Source of the DNA: Streptomyces rhizosphaerihabitans
GTDB lineage: Bacteria; Actinomycetota; Actinomycetes; Streptomycetales; Streptomycetaceae
Direction: 5' to 3'
DNA: 64,000 bases
Assembly (NCBI RefSeq): GCF_025399795.1
Contig: NZ_JAODTZ010000042.1
Location: forward strand, 1 to 64,000
Part shown: positions 52,942 to 61,016 of the stretch, one piece after another
Numbering within the stretch: the stretch's first letter is position 1
Layout: every line of letters starts with the position of its first letter
Notes under the pieces: model-generated
What the model was told of the DNA's origin: nothing
The model's database searches: none
The model's input: the letters and a program-made list of their open reading frames with translations, nothing else
Program-made: the position numbers and the translations under genes

Positions 52942-53925
52942 ATGCAGTTCACCCGGACACTTCCCAAGGAACTGGTGCACCGCTCCGCGGTCGCGGAGGT
53001 CTTCCTGACCGACGCCGAGCGCCACGGCGAGGACGAGATGCTGCTGGCCGCGCGGTTCCCCCGCCGCCACGCCTTCTACGACGACACCCTCGCCCGCGGC
53101 GACCGCCTCGATCCCTTTCTGCTCCTTGAGGCGTGCAGGCAGGGCATCTTCGTGGTGGCCCACCGCTACCTCGGCGTCCCCCCGGGGCACAAGTTCCTGC
53201 TGCGATCCGTCGGATTCGAGGTGCCGGACCCGGCAGCCCTCGCCCGCGGCGACCGCCCCACCGAGGCGGTCATCACCACCCGGGTCGAGCGGCGGTTCCG
53301 CACCCGGGCCGGAGTGCGGGGCCTGCGGCTGCGCTTCACGCTGACCGTCGGCGTCCGTGAGGCACTGCTGGCCCGCATCGACTACTCCTGGATGCCGCCC
53401 GAGGACTGGACCAGCCTGCGCGCCGGACAGCGCGGCGCGCTGGGCCTGCCCGCCGTGCCCGTCGCACTGCGCGGACCACGTGTCGACCCCGCCCTCGTCG
53501 GCCGGTGTGTCCCGGCCAACACGGTCATCTCCCCGCCGAGCACCGGGAAAGACGGCACCCACGCGGCGCACGTGTTCGCCGAGACCACGCACCCGACCCT
53601 GTACGACCACTGGGTGGACCACGTGCCCGGCATGCTGGAACTGGAGGCCTTCCGCCAACTCGCCCTGCGCGCGGCCGTGGCAGCCGGCACCGTCCACGCG
53701 TGCGGAGCGCTGCCGGTCGCCCTGGCCGCGCGGTTCCGCCGCTTCGCCGAGATGGACCTGCCGCTGGAGTGCCGGACCGCTCCCGTCCTGCCGGGCGCCG
53801 ACATCGAGTGCACCCTGCGCCAGCCCGGCGCCCTGGCAGCCGAGGCCCGGATCAGGCTCGCGGATCCGGACGCCGCCGGACCGGCGCGTGCCCTCGCGGC
53901 GCCGACGGCCCACGCTGCAGCATGA
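52942..53925 (+). CDS. AfsA-family double hot-dog enzyme
   Basis: The product has 327 residues with two AfsA repeats (about 5-150, with LVHRSAVAEVFLTDAERHGEDEM; and about 185-325, with HPTLYDHWVDHVPGMLELEAFRQLALRAA). AfsA/ScbA enzymes join a beta-ketoacyl-ACP to dihydroxyacetone phosphate and start gamma-butyrolactone hormone synthesis. The usual receptor-regulator gene is not adjacent. Here the enzyme is inside a biosynthetic operon, so it may make an acyl ester building block rather than, or as well as, a signal. A GAGGAG ribosome site precedes the ATG at 52942. Confidence 0.88.
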   Translation: MQFTRTLPKELVHRSAVAEVFLTDAERHGEDEMLLAARFPRRHAFYDDTLARGDRLDPFLLLEACRQGIFVVAHRYLGVPPGHKFLLRSVGFEVPDPAALARGDRPTEAVITTRVERRFRTRAGVRGLRLRFTLTVGVREALLARIDYSWMPPEDWTSLRAGQRGALGLPAVPVALRGPRVDPALVGRCVPANTVISPPSTGKDGTHAAHVFAETTHPTLYDHWVDHVPGMLELEAFRQLALRAAVAAGTVHACGALPVALAARFRRFAEMDLPLECRTAPVLPGADIECTLRQPGALAAEARIRLADPDAAGPARALAAPTAHAAA

Positions 53926-53993
53926 GCCCGGCCGCATCCACCCGGCACCCGGCCGACACGCACGCGACATTCACCCGACCGGAGGGTTCCGCA

Positions 53994-54893
53994 GTGACCA
54001 CCGTCGCCGCCCCCCAAGTGCCCGCCAGACTGGGCCGGTTCGTGCTGCGCATGTTCCGGCCGCAGATCTACGTCACCTACGGACTGCTGTGGGTCCTCGC
54101 GCTGGAGGGTTCGGCGGTGGCCGTGACCGGTACGGCCTGGCGTCCGTCCGGCGCCACCTGGGTGCGGGTCGTCAGCGTCGTACTGGCGCTGCTGTTCCTG
54201 CGGATGCTGGACGAGCAGAAGGATCTCGCCCACGACCGTGTCCACCACCCGGACCGGCCGCTCGTCACGGGCGCGATCACCGCGACCGAACTGCGCGGCG
54301 CGATGGCGGTGATCGCCGTGGTGGTGACGGGCCTGAACGCCGCCCGGTCGGTCACCGACGCACTGCTGATCCTCGCGGCCTTCGCATACGGACTCTTCCT
54401 CGCCGTACTGGAAAGCCTGTCACCAGCCGTACGCGACCGGCAGCTGCTCAACCTGGCTGTCACCTACCCGGTGCAGCTGCTGCTCGGCGGCTATGTCTAC
54501 GGCTCGCTCGTCGCCGCGGGGACCGTCACCGCCAACTGGCGCTGTGCCGCACTGCTCGCCCTGTGCGCCTGTGTCTTCCTGCACTTCGAGTTCGCCCGCA
54601 AGACGGCCTGGGAGGCACCACCCGGTGCCCGTCTGTACTCGGCCGGCCTCGGCCCGCGCCGCGCCGCCGTGGTCACCGCGGGCCTCGCGGCCGGGGCGGT
54701 CGGCTGCCAGGTCCTGCTGTTCGCGCCGCAAGGCCCGCTCGGGCTGCTGCCCTGCCTGGCGGCCGTCCTGCCCGCCCTGGCCACCCGTCGGTTCCTGGCC
54801 GCCGGGCGCGGCGGGTGGCCGCTGCCCGCCGCGACGGTTTTCGTCGTGGTCACGTACCTCGCGCTCGTCCTCCAGGCGGTACTGCTGCCGTGA
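53994..54893 (+). CDS. UbiA-like prenyltransferase with variant Asp motif
   Basis: The product has 299 residues with eight or nine membrane helices. The first motif reads FLRMLDEQKDLAHDRVHHPDRPL (Asp73, Asp77, Asp81), a variant of the usual NDxxDxxxD. The second Asp-rich motif is weak (FARKTAWEAPPGARLYS), so diphosphate binding may differ. I prefer GTG 53994, which has GGAGGG 7 bp upstream; an ATG at 53922 overlapping the AfsA stop would add 24 poorly structured residues. UbiA enzymes transfer alkyl diphosphates to acceptors in the membrane. Its stop overlaps the next GTG. Confidence 0.8.
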   Translation: MTTVAAPQVPARLGRFVLRMFRPQIYVTYGLLWVLALEGSAVAVTGTAWRPSGATWVRVVSVVLALLFLRMLDEQKDLAHDRVHHPDRPLVTGAITATELRGAMAVIAVVVTGLNAARSVTDALLILAAFAYGLFLAVLESLSPAVRDRQLLNLAVTYPVQLLLGGYVYGSLVAAGTVTANWRCAALLALCACVFLHFEFARKTAWEAPPGARLYSAGLGPRRAAVVTAGLAAGAVGCQVLLFAPQGPLGLLPCLAAVLPALATRRFLAAGRGGWPLPAATVFVVVTYLALVLQAVLLP

Positions 54894-55546
54894 GCGACGA
54901 ACTTCCCTTGTCCTGCGAGGAGTTGCTGACCACCACGCGATGTGTGCGGTACGGCCTGGACCTGGACCGGGCGGTCGACCCGGACCTGGTCGAGGACTGT
55001 CTGCGCGTCGCCCTGCAGGCACCCAACGGCAACAACCGGCAGAACTGGCGGTGGATCCTGCTCACCGACCCGCGGATCCGCGCGGACGTCGCCGAGGTGT
55101 ACCGGACCGCGTTCTACGACCGCAACTCCGCCGAACTGGAACGGCTCGCGGAGCTGCCCGAGGCCTCCCGCTCCGTGCTCGGCGCCGCCCGTGCGCTGGC
55201 CGACCGGCTGCACCGGGTGCCGGTCCTGGTCATCCCCTGTCTCGAAGTGGCCGACGGACGGCTTCCGACAGGCAACCAGGCGGGTCTGTGGGCGTCGTTG
55301 CTGCCGGCCGCCTGGAGCTACGCGCTGGCCGCCCGCAGCCGCGGTCTGGTCACCGCCTGGACGGCGGTGCACCTGGACCGTGAACGGGAGGTGGCCGACC
55401 TGCTGGGTCTGCCGCCCACCGTCCGGCAGGGGGCGCTGCTGCCGACGGCCCACCCGCTGCGCGGCATGTTCCGGCCAGGACCGCGGCTGCCGCTGGAGCA
55501 GGTCCTGCACCACGACGGCTGGCAGGGCGGCGCCCGCCCGGCGTGA
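54890..55546 (+). CDS. Nitroreductase-family FMN oxidoreductase
   Basis: The product has 218 residues of the nitroreductase fold: TTRCVRYGLDLDRAVDPDLVEDCL, the FMN-binding APNGNNRQNWRWILLTD, ASLLPAAWSYALAARSRGLVTAW and GALLPTAHPLR. The usual RRS(v/i)R start is changed to TTRCVRYGL. The family transfers hydride from NAD(P)H via FMN, or does oxidative ring or ene chemistry in natural-product pathways. It is the last gene of the seven-gene run, coupled by GTGA overlap with the UbiA gene. Confidence 0.87.
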   Translation: MSDELPLSCEELLTTTRCVRYGLDLDRAVDPDLVEDCLRVALQAPNGNNRQNWRWILLTDPRIRADVAEVYRTAFYDRNSAELERLAELPEASRSVLGAARALADRLHRVPVLVIPCLEVADGRLPTGNQAGLWASLLPAAWSYALAARSRGLVTAWTAVHLDREREVADLLGLPPTVRQGALLPTAHPLRGMFRPGPRLPLEQVLHHDGWQGGARPA

Positions 55547-55894
55547 GGGGCAGGGCCCGGTCGGCGAGTACGGCGCCGGGGTCGAGAGCGCGGCTGACGA
55601 GCCGCTGGGCGGCGGCCGTCATCACCCGGCTGTGTCCGGCTCCGGCGAGGACCGCGCGGCGTGCGACGAGCCGGTCCAGCGGGCAGGACCGTGGTGCCGT
55701 CGTCGGCTGTACAGGTGCGCTGTCCCGTGAGGCGCGTGCCCGGGATTCCGGCGCCGAGCTCGTGGACGAATCCGCCAAGTGGATTAAAGATGCGGAGATC
55801 GGGCGACTTCAAGGTGTACTTCGTCCGCGCAGGGGCAGAGAGCAGGTGCCTTGCGGGCTATCCAAGCCGCGCCGCACTCATACAACTCGATCAT
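55547..55894. other. Intergenic region after the 46-55 kb operon
   Basis: These 348 bp hold no gene I can support on either strand. The AT-richer part GGATTAAAGATGCG near 55780-55793 may belong to the promoter of the GAF-ANTAR gene. I did not find a convincing terminator hairpin for the operon. Confidence 0.4.
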
Positions 55895-56644
55895 ATGGCG
55901 ACGGAAATGACCCCTCTCTCCGGCGGGCACCCGACGGTCCCCGTGCTGCTGAACCTGGCCGACGCTCCCGTCCGCGAGGAGAACCGCGAGGCCGTCCTTC
56001 AGCGACTCGCCGACACTGCCGCCCGCCTGCCCGGCGTCGAGTCGGCCGGATGCGTTCTCACGGCCGCCGACGGGGCCGTCGTCCAGAGTGCGGCAAGCGA
56101 CGACTTGGGGCGCCGACTGACCTCCATCCAAGTCGAGTTGGGCGAAGGGCCCGCCCTCGACACCTGCCGCATCGCCAAGCCGCTGGCCAACGTGCCCATG
56201 GGCCACCCGCACACCCGTACGCGCTGGCCCCGCTTCGCCGCGCAGGCGGTGACCGCGGGTGTCACCGCCGTCACTGTGCTGCCTCTGCGGTACGCCGACC
56301 GCATCCTCGGCGCCCTCAACCTGTACCACGGGCGCGGCGCCCAGCCGCCGGTGGACGTGGCCACGGGCCAACTGCTCGCCGACGCCGCCGCGATCGGCCT
56401 CGCCCACCGTGCCATGCTCGACGATCTCCGGTCCCGGGAGAAGGAGTTGCGCACCGCACTCGACAGCCGCGTCATCATCGAGCAGGCCAAGGGCCTGCTC
56501 GCCGAACGCCTCAACTGCACTGTCGACGACGCCTTCGACCTGCTGCGCCACCACGCCCGAAGCCGCCAGATCAAACTCGCCGACGTCGCCCGCGCCGTCG
56601 TCCACGACCCGACGGACGGGCCCTTCCCCGCGCCCCGGCCCTGA
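55895..56644 (+). CDS. GAF-ANTAR regulator 1
   Basis: The product has 249 residues. A GAF domain spans about residues 30-165 (ESAGCVLTAADGAVVQSAASDD, GEGPALDTC, VLPLRYADRILGALNLY). A canonical ANTAR domain spans about 185-240 (LRTALDSRVIIEQAKGLLAE, with the conserved Ala and Gly of QAKG). ANTAR domains bind tandem RNA hairpins and prevent transcription termination; the GAF part senses a ligand or redox state. Start is taken at the ATG at 55895; 55907 is an alternative, and neither has a strong ribosome site. Confidence 0.88.
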   Translation: MATEMTPLSGGHPTVPVLLNLADAPVREENREAVLQRLADTAARLPGVESAGCVLTAADGAVVQSAASDDLGRRLTSIQVELGEGPALDTCRIAKPLANVPMGHPHTRTRWPRFAAQAVTAGVTAVTVLPLRYADRILGALNLYHGRGAQPPVDVATGQLLADAAAIGLAHRAMLDDLRSREKELRTALDSRVIIEQAKGLLAERLNCTVDDAFDLLRHHARSRQIKLADVARAVVHDPTDGPFPAPRP

Positions 56645-56963
56645 CCGGGGCCGACCGGTTTCTGCGCCGGCCGAGAGCCACCGGGTTCCGGCCGCAACCG
56701 GCCGACGCCGCACGGCCGGAGGCCCGGTTCGCACGGAGACCTGCCATCGGACGGTGCGAGGTGTGGGAGGGTGGAAGGGATCGACCAGCCTGGTCCCTCG
56801 GCTTGAGACGTCGGTGACCCGCCTTCCATACGGGCTGACTCGCGGCACGTACCGTGCCCGTCGCTTTGAACGCCGGACTTCGCACGGCACCCGCTGTGCG
56901 CCTGGCATCAGGAGACAACCTTCCGGTGTCCCGGGCTGCCACCCCGAAGTATTGGGGGAGCCC
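56645..56963. other. Intergenic region between GAF-ANTAR 1 and the STAS-like gene
   Basis: No gene is seen in these 319 bp. The stretch ends with GGGGGAG directly before the start of the STAS-like gene. A promoter for that gene is expected but not clearly visible. Confidence 0.4.
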
Positions 56964-57374
56964 ATGAACAAGCCGTTCGATCTACGTGTTCTCGGCAGCA
57001 CCGTACTGCTCACGATCTGTACGAGTTCCGATCGTTCCCATGTCGCCCAGCTGAGCCTGGCGCTGGCTGCGGTCCTCTCCCGGGACACCGAAGTGATCGT
57101 CCTGGATCTGGGAAGGATCTTCAGACGGCGGGGCGACGCCGACCAGTTCCTTGGCATGGTGCGTTCCCGTGCGGGCACGAACACCGCACTGCTTGTCGTA
57201 CTGGGCCGTAGCGGACCGGGCGGCCGGCTGCTGGTCTTCGCTCAGCCCCGGACCGAGGCGACCGGCGGCCGGGAGCACAGACTCACGGAGATGCGTCGTC
57301 TCCTCCACGTCCGTCAGCTCGAACACCGTGCTCGCGGTATGGCGATGGCGGCCGGGCAGTACGGCCCTTGCTGA
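56964..57374 (+). CDS. Small STAS-like protein, function unknown
   Basis: The product has 136 residues. The pattern FDLRVLGSTVLLTICTSSDR, then helix AQLSLALAAVLSRDTEVIVLDLGRIFRRRGDADQFLGMVRSR and strand ALLVVLGRSG is that of STAS anti-sigma-factor antagonists. The phosphorylatable Ser in the DSSG position is not present (FRRRGD), so it would be a degenerate STAS member. GGGGGAG precedes the ATG. It lies among three GAF-ANTAR genes, which suits a signalling role. Confidence 0.55.
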   Translation: MNKPFDLRVLGSTVLLTICTSSDRSHVAQLSLALAAVLSRDTEVIVLDLGRIFRRRGDADQFLGMVRSRAGTNTALLVVLGRSGPGGRLLVFAQPRTEATGGREHRLTEMRRLLHVRQLEHRARGMAMAAGQYGPC

Positions 57375-57474
57375 CCGTCGGGGGTGTGTCACGGACCCGG
57401 CGCGCGAACCGGGCGCCGGTTGCGCGGTGTCCGTGGGGGACAATGGGAGGAAGCGGCCCTCGGAGGTGACAGTG

Positions 57475-58245
57475 GTGGAGTCGGATCCCCCTGAAAAGCC
57501 GGATGAAGGCGCGGCGGGTGACTGGCTGTCGATGGACACCGTGGCCCTGGGGCGTCTGACCGAGGTGCTGCTGTCCGCGGTGGCGGGGGAGCGGAGGAGC
57601 GATGTACCGGCCCGGCTGTGCCAGGCCTGCGTCGACCTCCTCGACATCACGGGGGCGTCGATCTCGCTCAGTGGTGACGCGGACACGCGTGCCACCTGGT
57701 GGTCGAGCGACACGGTCGCGGCGCGCCTGGCCGAGGCCCAGTACAGCCTGGGAGACGGCCCGTGCCGCAGCGCGCTGAACGCGGTCGCCCCGGTACTGGC
57801 GGCCGATCTTGCCGGTGGGCAGGACGCGCGGCGCTGGCCGGTCTTCGCGCAGCAGGCGGTCGAGCTCGGTGTCCGGGCGGTCTTTTCTCTGCCGTTGGGC
57901 AGCAGTGCCGTCGCGATCGGCACACTGGACCTCTACCGCCGGACGCCGGGTGCCCTGTCCGAACGGGACCAGTCCTTCGCCTTCCCGGCGGCGGACGCCA
58001 TCACCACCGCGCTGCTCGCCCTGCAGGCCTCGTCCTCGACCGCGGCGGAGGATTCCGCCTGGCTCGACGCGGCCGAAGCCGACCACGACGAAGTCCACCA
58101 GGCAACCGGCATGATCATGGTCTTTCTCGATCTCGACGCGCCGCACGCACTGGCCCGGCTGCGCGCCCACGCCTTCACCCGCAGCCAGAGTGTGACCGAA
58201 GCAGCTCGCGACGTCATCGCCGGGAGAATCAGCTTTCATGACTAG
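57475..58245 (+). CDS. GAF-ANTAR regulator 2
   Basis: The product has 256 residues. GAF features include LCQACVDLLDITGASISLSGDA, the LGDGPCRSALN motif and VFSLPLGSSAVAIGTLDLYRR. The C-terminal 55 residues (DEVHQATGMIMVFLDLDAPHALARLRAHAF) are ANTAR. Two adjacent GTG codons, at 57472 and 57475, follow GGAGG; I chose the second for better spacing. It is followed 45 bp later by a third protein of the same type, probably in one transcript. Confidence 0.85.
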   Translation: MESDPPEKPDEGAAGDWLSMDTVALGRLTEVLLSAVAGERRSDVPARLCQACVDLLDITGASISLSGDADTRATWWSSDTVAARLAEAQYSLGDGPCRSALNAVAPVLAADLAGGQDARRWPVFAQQAVELGVRAVFSLPLGSSAVAIGTLDLYRRTPGALSERDQSFAFPAADAITTALLALQASSSTAAEDSAWLDAAEADHDEVHQATGMIMVFLDLDAPHALARLRAHAFTRSQSVTEAARDVIAGRISFHD

Positions 58246-58290
58246 ACCCGTCCCTCCGGCAGCCCGGAGCGGGAGAACGGTGACATCCGC

Positions 58291-59022
58291 ATGAGTCGCG
58301 AGCAGCAGATCACCGAGGCCTTCGTCGGTCTCACCGACATCGTCGCCGACGATGTCGATCCCACCGTTCTTCTGCACCGCCTTGTCAGTCACTGTGTCAC
58401 CCTCACCGCGGTGGATGCCGCAGGCGTCATGCTGGCCACCGCCCGGGGCGGCCTGCGCGCCATCGCCGTCACCGACGACCGTGCCGCGATGGTCGAGCTG
58501 TTCCAGATCCAGACCGGCCAAGGCCCGTGCGTCGACTCCTGGCGTACCGCTCAGGCGGTCAGCGCACCTGACCTGTCCGTCTTCACCGACCGGTGGCCGG
58601 TCTTCGTCCCGTTCGCCCGCACCGTCGGGTACGCCGGCACCTACGCGTTTCCCCTGCGCGTCAGGGACCAGGCCGTGGGCGCCCTCAATCTGCTGACCAG
58701 GACCACCGGAGCCCTGACCGGGCAGGACACCGGGCTTCTGCAGGCCCTGGCCGATGTCGCGGCCATCGCTGTCGTCCAGTGGACGGTCGAACCGCTCCGC
58801 CCGGCGGACATCGTCACCCGGGTCCAGGCGACGGTGTCCTCCAAGGCCGCCACCGACACGGCCGTCGGCATGCTGGCCGCCGCCGGATCTCTCACCGTGC
58901 AGGAGGCCGCCCGGGCCTTGCGCCGCTGCAGCGGAATCCGTCACCAACGCTCCACCGAGGTGGCGCAGGCACTGATCCGCCGCGAACTGAGCCCGGAGAC
59001 GGTTCTTGGGGAGAGCCGCTGA
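58291..59022 (+). CDS. GAF-ANTAR regulator 3, ANTAR domain divergent
   Basis: The product has 243 residues. GAF motifs are clear (LVSHCVTLTAVDAAGVMLATARGG, TGQGPCVDSWRT, YAFPLRVRDQAVGALNLL). The C-terminal part TDTAVGMLAAAGSLTVQEAARALRRCSG keeps the ANTAR helix pattern but lacks the long coiled linker and the usual A-K-G order (TAVGML). RNA binding may be altered. It is likely co-transcribed with the preceding gene. Confidence 0.8.
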   Translation: MSREQQITEAFVGLTDIVADDVDPTVLLHRLVSHCVTLTAVDAAGVMLATARGGLRAIAVTDDRAAMVELFQIQTGQGPCVDSWRTAQAVSAPDLSVFTDRWPVFVPFARTVGYAGTYAFPLRVRDQAVGALNLLTRTTGALTGQDTGLLQALADVAAIAVVQWTVEPLRPADIVTRVQATVSSKAATDTAVGMLAAAGSLTVQEAARALRRCSGIRHQRSTEVAQALIRRELSPETVLGESR

Positions 59023-59153
59023 ACAGGCTTCCGGCGGCCCGTACTTCACCGCCGACGGTTCTACGAGGTTCCCGCCGCGGAAGTCGGACCAGGGCATCGT
59101 CGCTGCCCGGAACGCAAGTACAGTCGGCGCACGGAACGAGCGGAGGAGCCCGG

Positions 59154-59420
59154 GTGCGCACAAGAGACAACGGTGCCGGGGACGGTGGCCATCAGCACGG
59201 CCGGAGAGCCAGGGTCATCAGACGGATACAGGTCGCGCTGTTCTGCCTCGTCGTCCTGCTGGTCGGATTCCGTGTCTGGGAGCGGGAGCACAGTGGGGGT
59301 TCGAGCTCGGTCCTGTTCGGTCTGATGGCCGCTTCGGCCTTGTCCGTCGGAGTTCTGGAGCGCTATCGGGCGACCGCCGTACCGCCCGCTCCGACGAAGG
59401 CGGATACAAGGCCGACATGA
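59154..59420 (+). CDS. Small membrane protein (88 aa)
   Basis: GGAGGAG at 59142-59148 precedes a GTG start. The product has a hydrophilic N-terminus (GHQHGRRARVIRR), a membrane helix (IQVALFCLVVLLVGFRVW), a short loop and a second helix (SSVLFGLMAASALSVGVLERY). I know no family for it. The strong ribosome site and two clean helices support a real gene. Confidence 0.55.
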   Translation: MRTRDNGAGDGGHQHGRRARVIRRIQVALFCLVVLLVGFRVWEREHSGGSSSVLFGLMAASALSVGVLERYRATAVPPAPTKADTRPT

Positions 59421-60009
59421 GCCTGCTGACCGGCGAGGACCGGCCCACCGCGATCACGGCCTGAGCCGACGTGGTGGTACCCGGCACATGGCGGGCGACC
59501 CAGGAACTGGGCCGGCGGATCCCCGAGGACATCACCTGGGTCGCTGCAACAACACCGCTGTGGCCGACTTGGCCACCTGTACCTGCGGTACCGGCACGGC
59601 GAGGACCGTCGAGCAGCATGCGAGCGAGGACACGGACACCTGGGACGGTGAGGAGTCGAGACTCTGGACCAGCTGGGACGACGGAACCAGTGGCGGCCGG
59701 ATCGAACTCGCCGACTTCCTCACCACGGCCGGGCTGCGACCGGCACCGGCCGCCGAGGTCTGCTGGGCCACGGGATGTGCCATGGCGGCGAGGTCGCTTC
59801 CCGTTCGGCGGCGGCCCATGCCCCGCCCGCGCGCGGGGCTCAACTGCCTTTCTTTTCCCCTCCGTCAGCTTCAGGGCGCGCTCGTCTCGGCGGCGGTGGA
59901 CCCGTTGGGCGAGCAGGAGCACAGGGAGCAGAGGCCGCCACAACCCCTTGGGGGCCCGTGTGCCGGGGAGCCGGCTGTTGCCCGGGCGCCGAGTCGCCGG
60001 CCGCGCCGG
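59421..60009. other. Gene-poor region, possible remnant of a LacI-type regulator
   Basis: No intact gene is seen in 589 bp. At 59489-59535 the plus frame reads ATQELGRRIPEDITWV, and after a one-base shift CNNTAVADLAT...TVEQHASE continues. This resembles the C-terminal effector domain of LacI-family regulators (xLGxxVPEDIxVVG...LTTVxQ). The match is short, so the call is weak. The rest was not recognised. Confidence 0.3.
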
Positions 60010-60750
60010 TCAGCCGACCACCGGGCTGGGGGTCGGGGAGGCGGTGTTCACGTTCAGGTCGGGCCGCGGGGTGAGGACGACGATCGGGGCGCCCGGCTGC
60101 GGCGGGGGCGGCGTGAGCTGGTCCTTGGGGAGCGTCGGCGGGGCGCTCTGCTGGGCGAGGACCTGGTCGAAGTTGATGGTTCCGGTCTTCTCCATCACGG
60201 TGATGTGGTCGAGGACCGTGTCGTTCGCGAGGTTCGCGAGCTCGCGTACGAGCGTGTTCTCGGTGGTGGCGCGGACCTTGGCGATGACCGTGAAGATGCT
60301 GCCGTGGGTGACGCGCAGGATGTTGGCGGCGGTCGTGTCGAACTGCTTGCCGTTCTGGGCGACGGAGGTCGCCACGAACTGCTGCTGCTGCGGAGACGCC
60401 TGGTTCGGCAGAGTGATGTTCAGCTGTATGGCGACCTTGCGGTCCAGCTCGTCGAGGCGGGCGTGTCCCACGATCAGGTGTTTGCCCGCCTCCCGCATCG
60501 CCGGTGTCGAGCCCTTCTTCAGCGCGATCTCACCCAAGGGGTACTCCCACAGTCCGGCCGCGCGGACCTTGACGACGAAGTCGCGGTCGGCCTCGGTGAG
60601 CGGGCCCCACTGAGTGTTCGCGATGACGCGGGTCTGGGCGCTGGACGTGGTCTGGAAGCCGAGCATGGTGGGGTAGGCGACCGCGGCCAGGGTCAGGGCC
60701 ACGGCACCGCCCACGAAGACCGTTCCTGCCATGTTGCGTGAGACGGGCAT
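60010..60750 (-). CDS. DUF4142 protein, probably exported
   Basis: The product has 246 residues. An N-terminal hydrophobic segment (MAGTVFVGGAVALTLAAVAY) acts as signal or anchor. Residues about 50-190 are the DUF4142 ferritin-like helical domain (GPLTEADRDFVVKVRAAGLWEYPLGEIALKK, MREAGKHLIVGHARLDELDRKVA). A Pro-rich tail follows. The protein should lie outside the membrane. Function is unknown; the fold resembles four-helix bundles without obvious metal ligands. Confidence 0.88.
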   Translation of the reverse strand: MPVSRNMAGTVFVGGAVALTLAAVAYPTMLGFQTTSSAQTRVIANTQWGPLTEADRDFVVKVRAAGLWEYPLGEIALKKGSTPAMREAGKHLIVGHARLDELDRKVAIQLNITLPNQASPQQQQFVATSVAQNGKQFDTTAANILRVTHGSIFTVIAKVRATTENTLVRELANLANDTVLDHITVMEKTGTINFDQVLAQQSAPPTLPKDQLTPPPPQPGAPIVVLTPRPDLNVNTASPTPSPVVG

Positions 60751-60872
60751 GGTGCCTCCTGACGTAATGATCAGATTTCGCAGGTGGTACGGCTGCCGCG
60801 CCCTCAGTGATCATCGCGCCGGGTAAAAATACGCACACCGTCCTGTGATGTGCGTCACGGTCGAGCGGGTCG

Positions 60873-60921
60873 CACTGCCGAAGCCGGCCGGGAGGCGTGG
60901 TTCGAGCGTGGTTCGGCAGTG
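60873..60921. repeat. Stem-loop between divergent DUF4142 and TetR genes
   Basis: CACTGCCGAA at 60873-60882 pairs with TTCGGCAGTG at 60912-60921. The 29-nt loop contains CGTGGTTCGAGCGTGGTTCG, a short direct repeat. Both flanking genes point away, so a terminator is not expected here and a protein-binding role is possible. Confidence 0.45.
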
Positions 60922-60971
60922 ATTTTCAGAAGGGGTGCGAGAGGCCGGCCGAGATCGCCGAAACACTCTCC

Positions 60972-60985
60972 ATCAATCGATTGAT
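60972..60985. promoter_or_regulatory. TetR operator upstream of the MFS-decarboxylase operon
   Basis: ATCAATCGATTGAT is a perfect 14-bp palindrome that lies 31 bp before the TetR start codon, where it would overlap the promoter. It is the probable autoregulatory site of the TetR protein. Confidence 0.6.
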
Positions 60986-61016
60986 CGGCGCCCTCCGGCG
61001 ACGTATCCTCCCCGCC

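Noticed and set aside
52942..53925. The AfsA gene as a standard gamma-butyrolactone signalling locus
   Set aside because: No receptor-type TetR regulator or matching reductase-phosphatase set is adjacent, and the gene is embedded in a seven-gene enzyme operon. A signalling product remains possible but is not shown.
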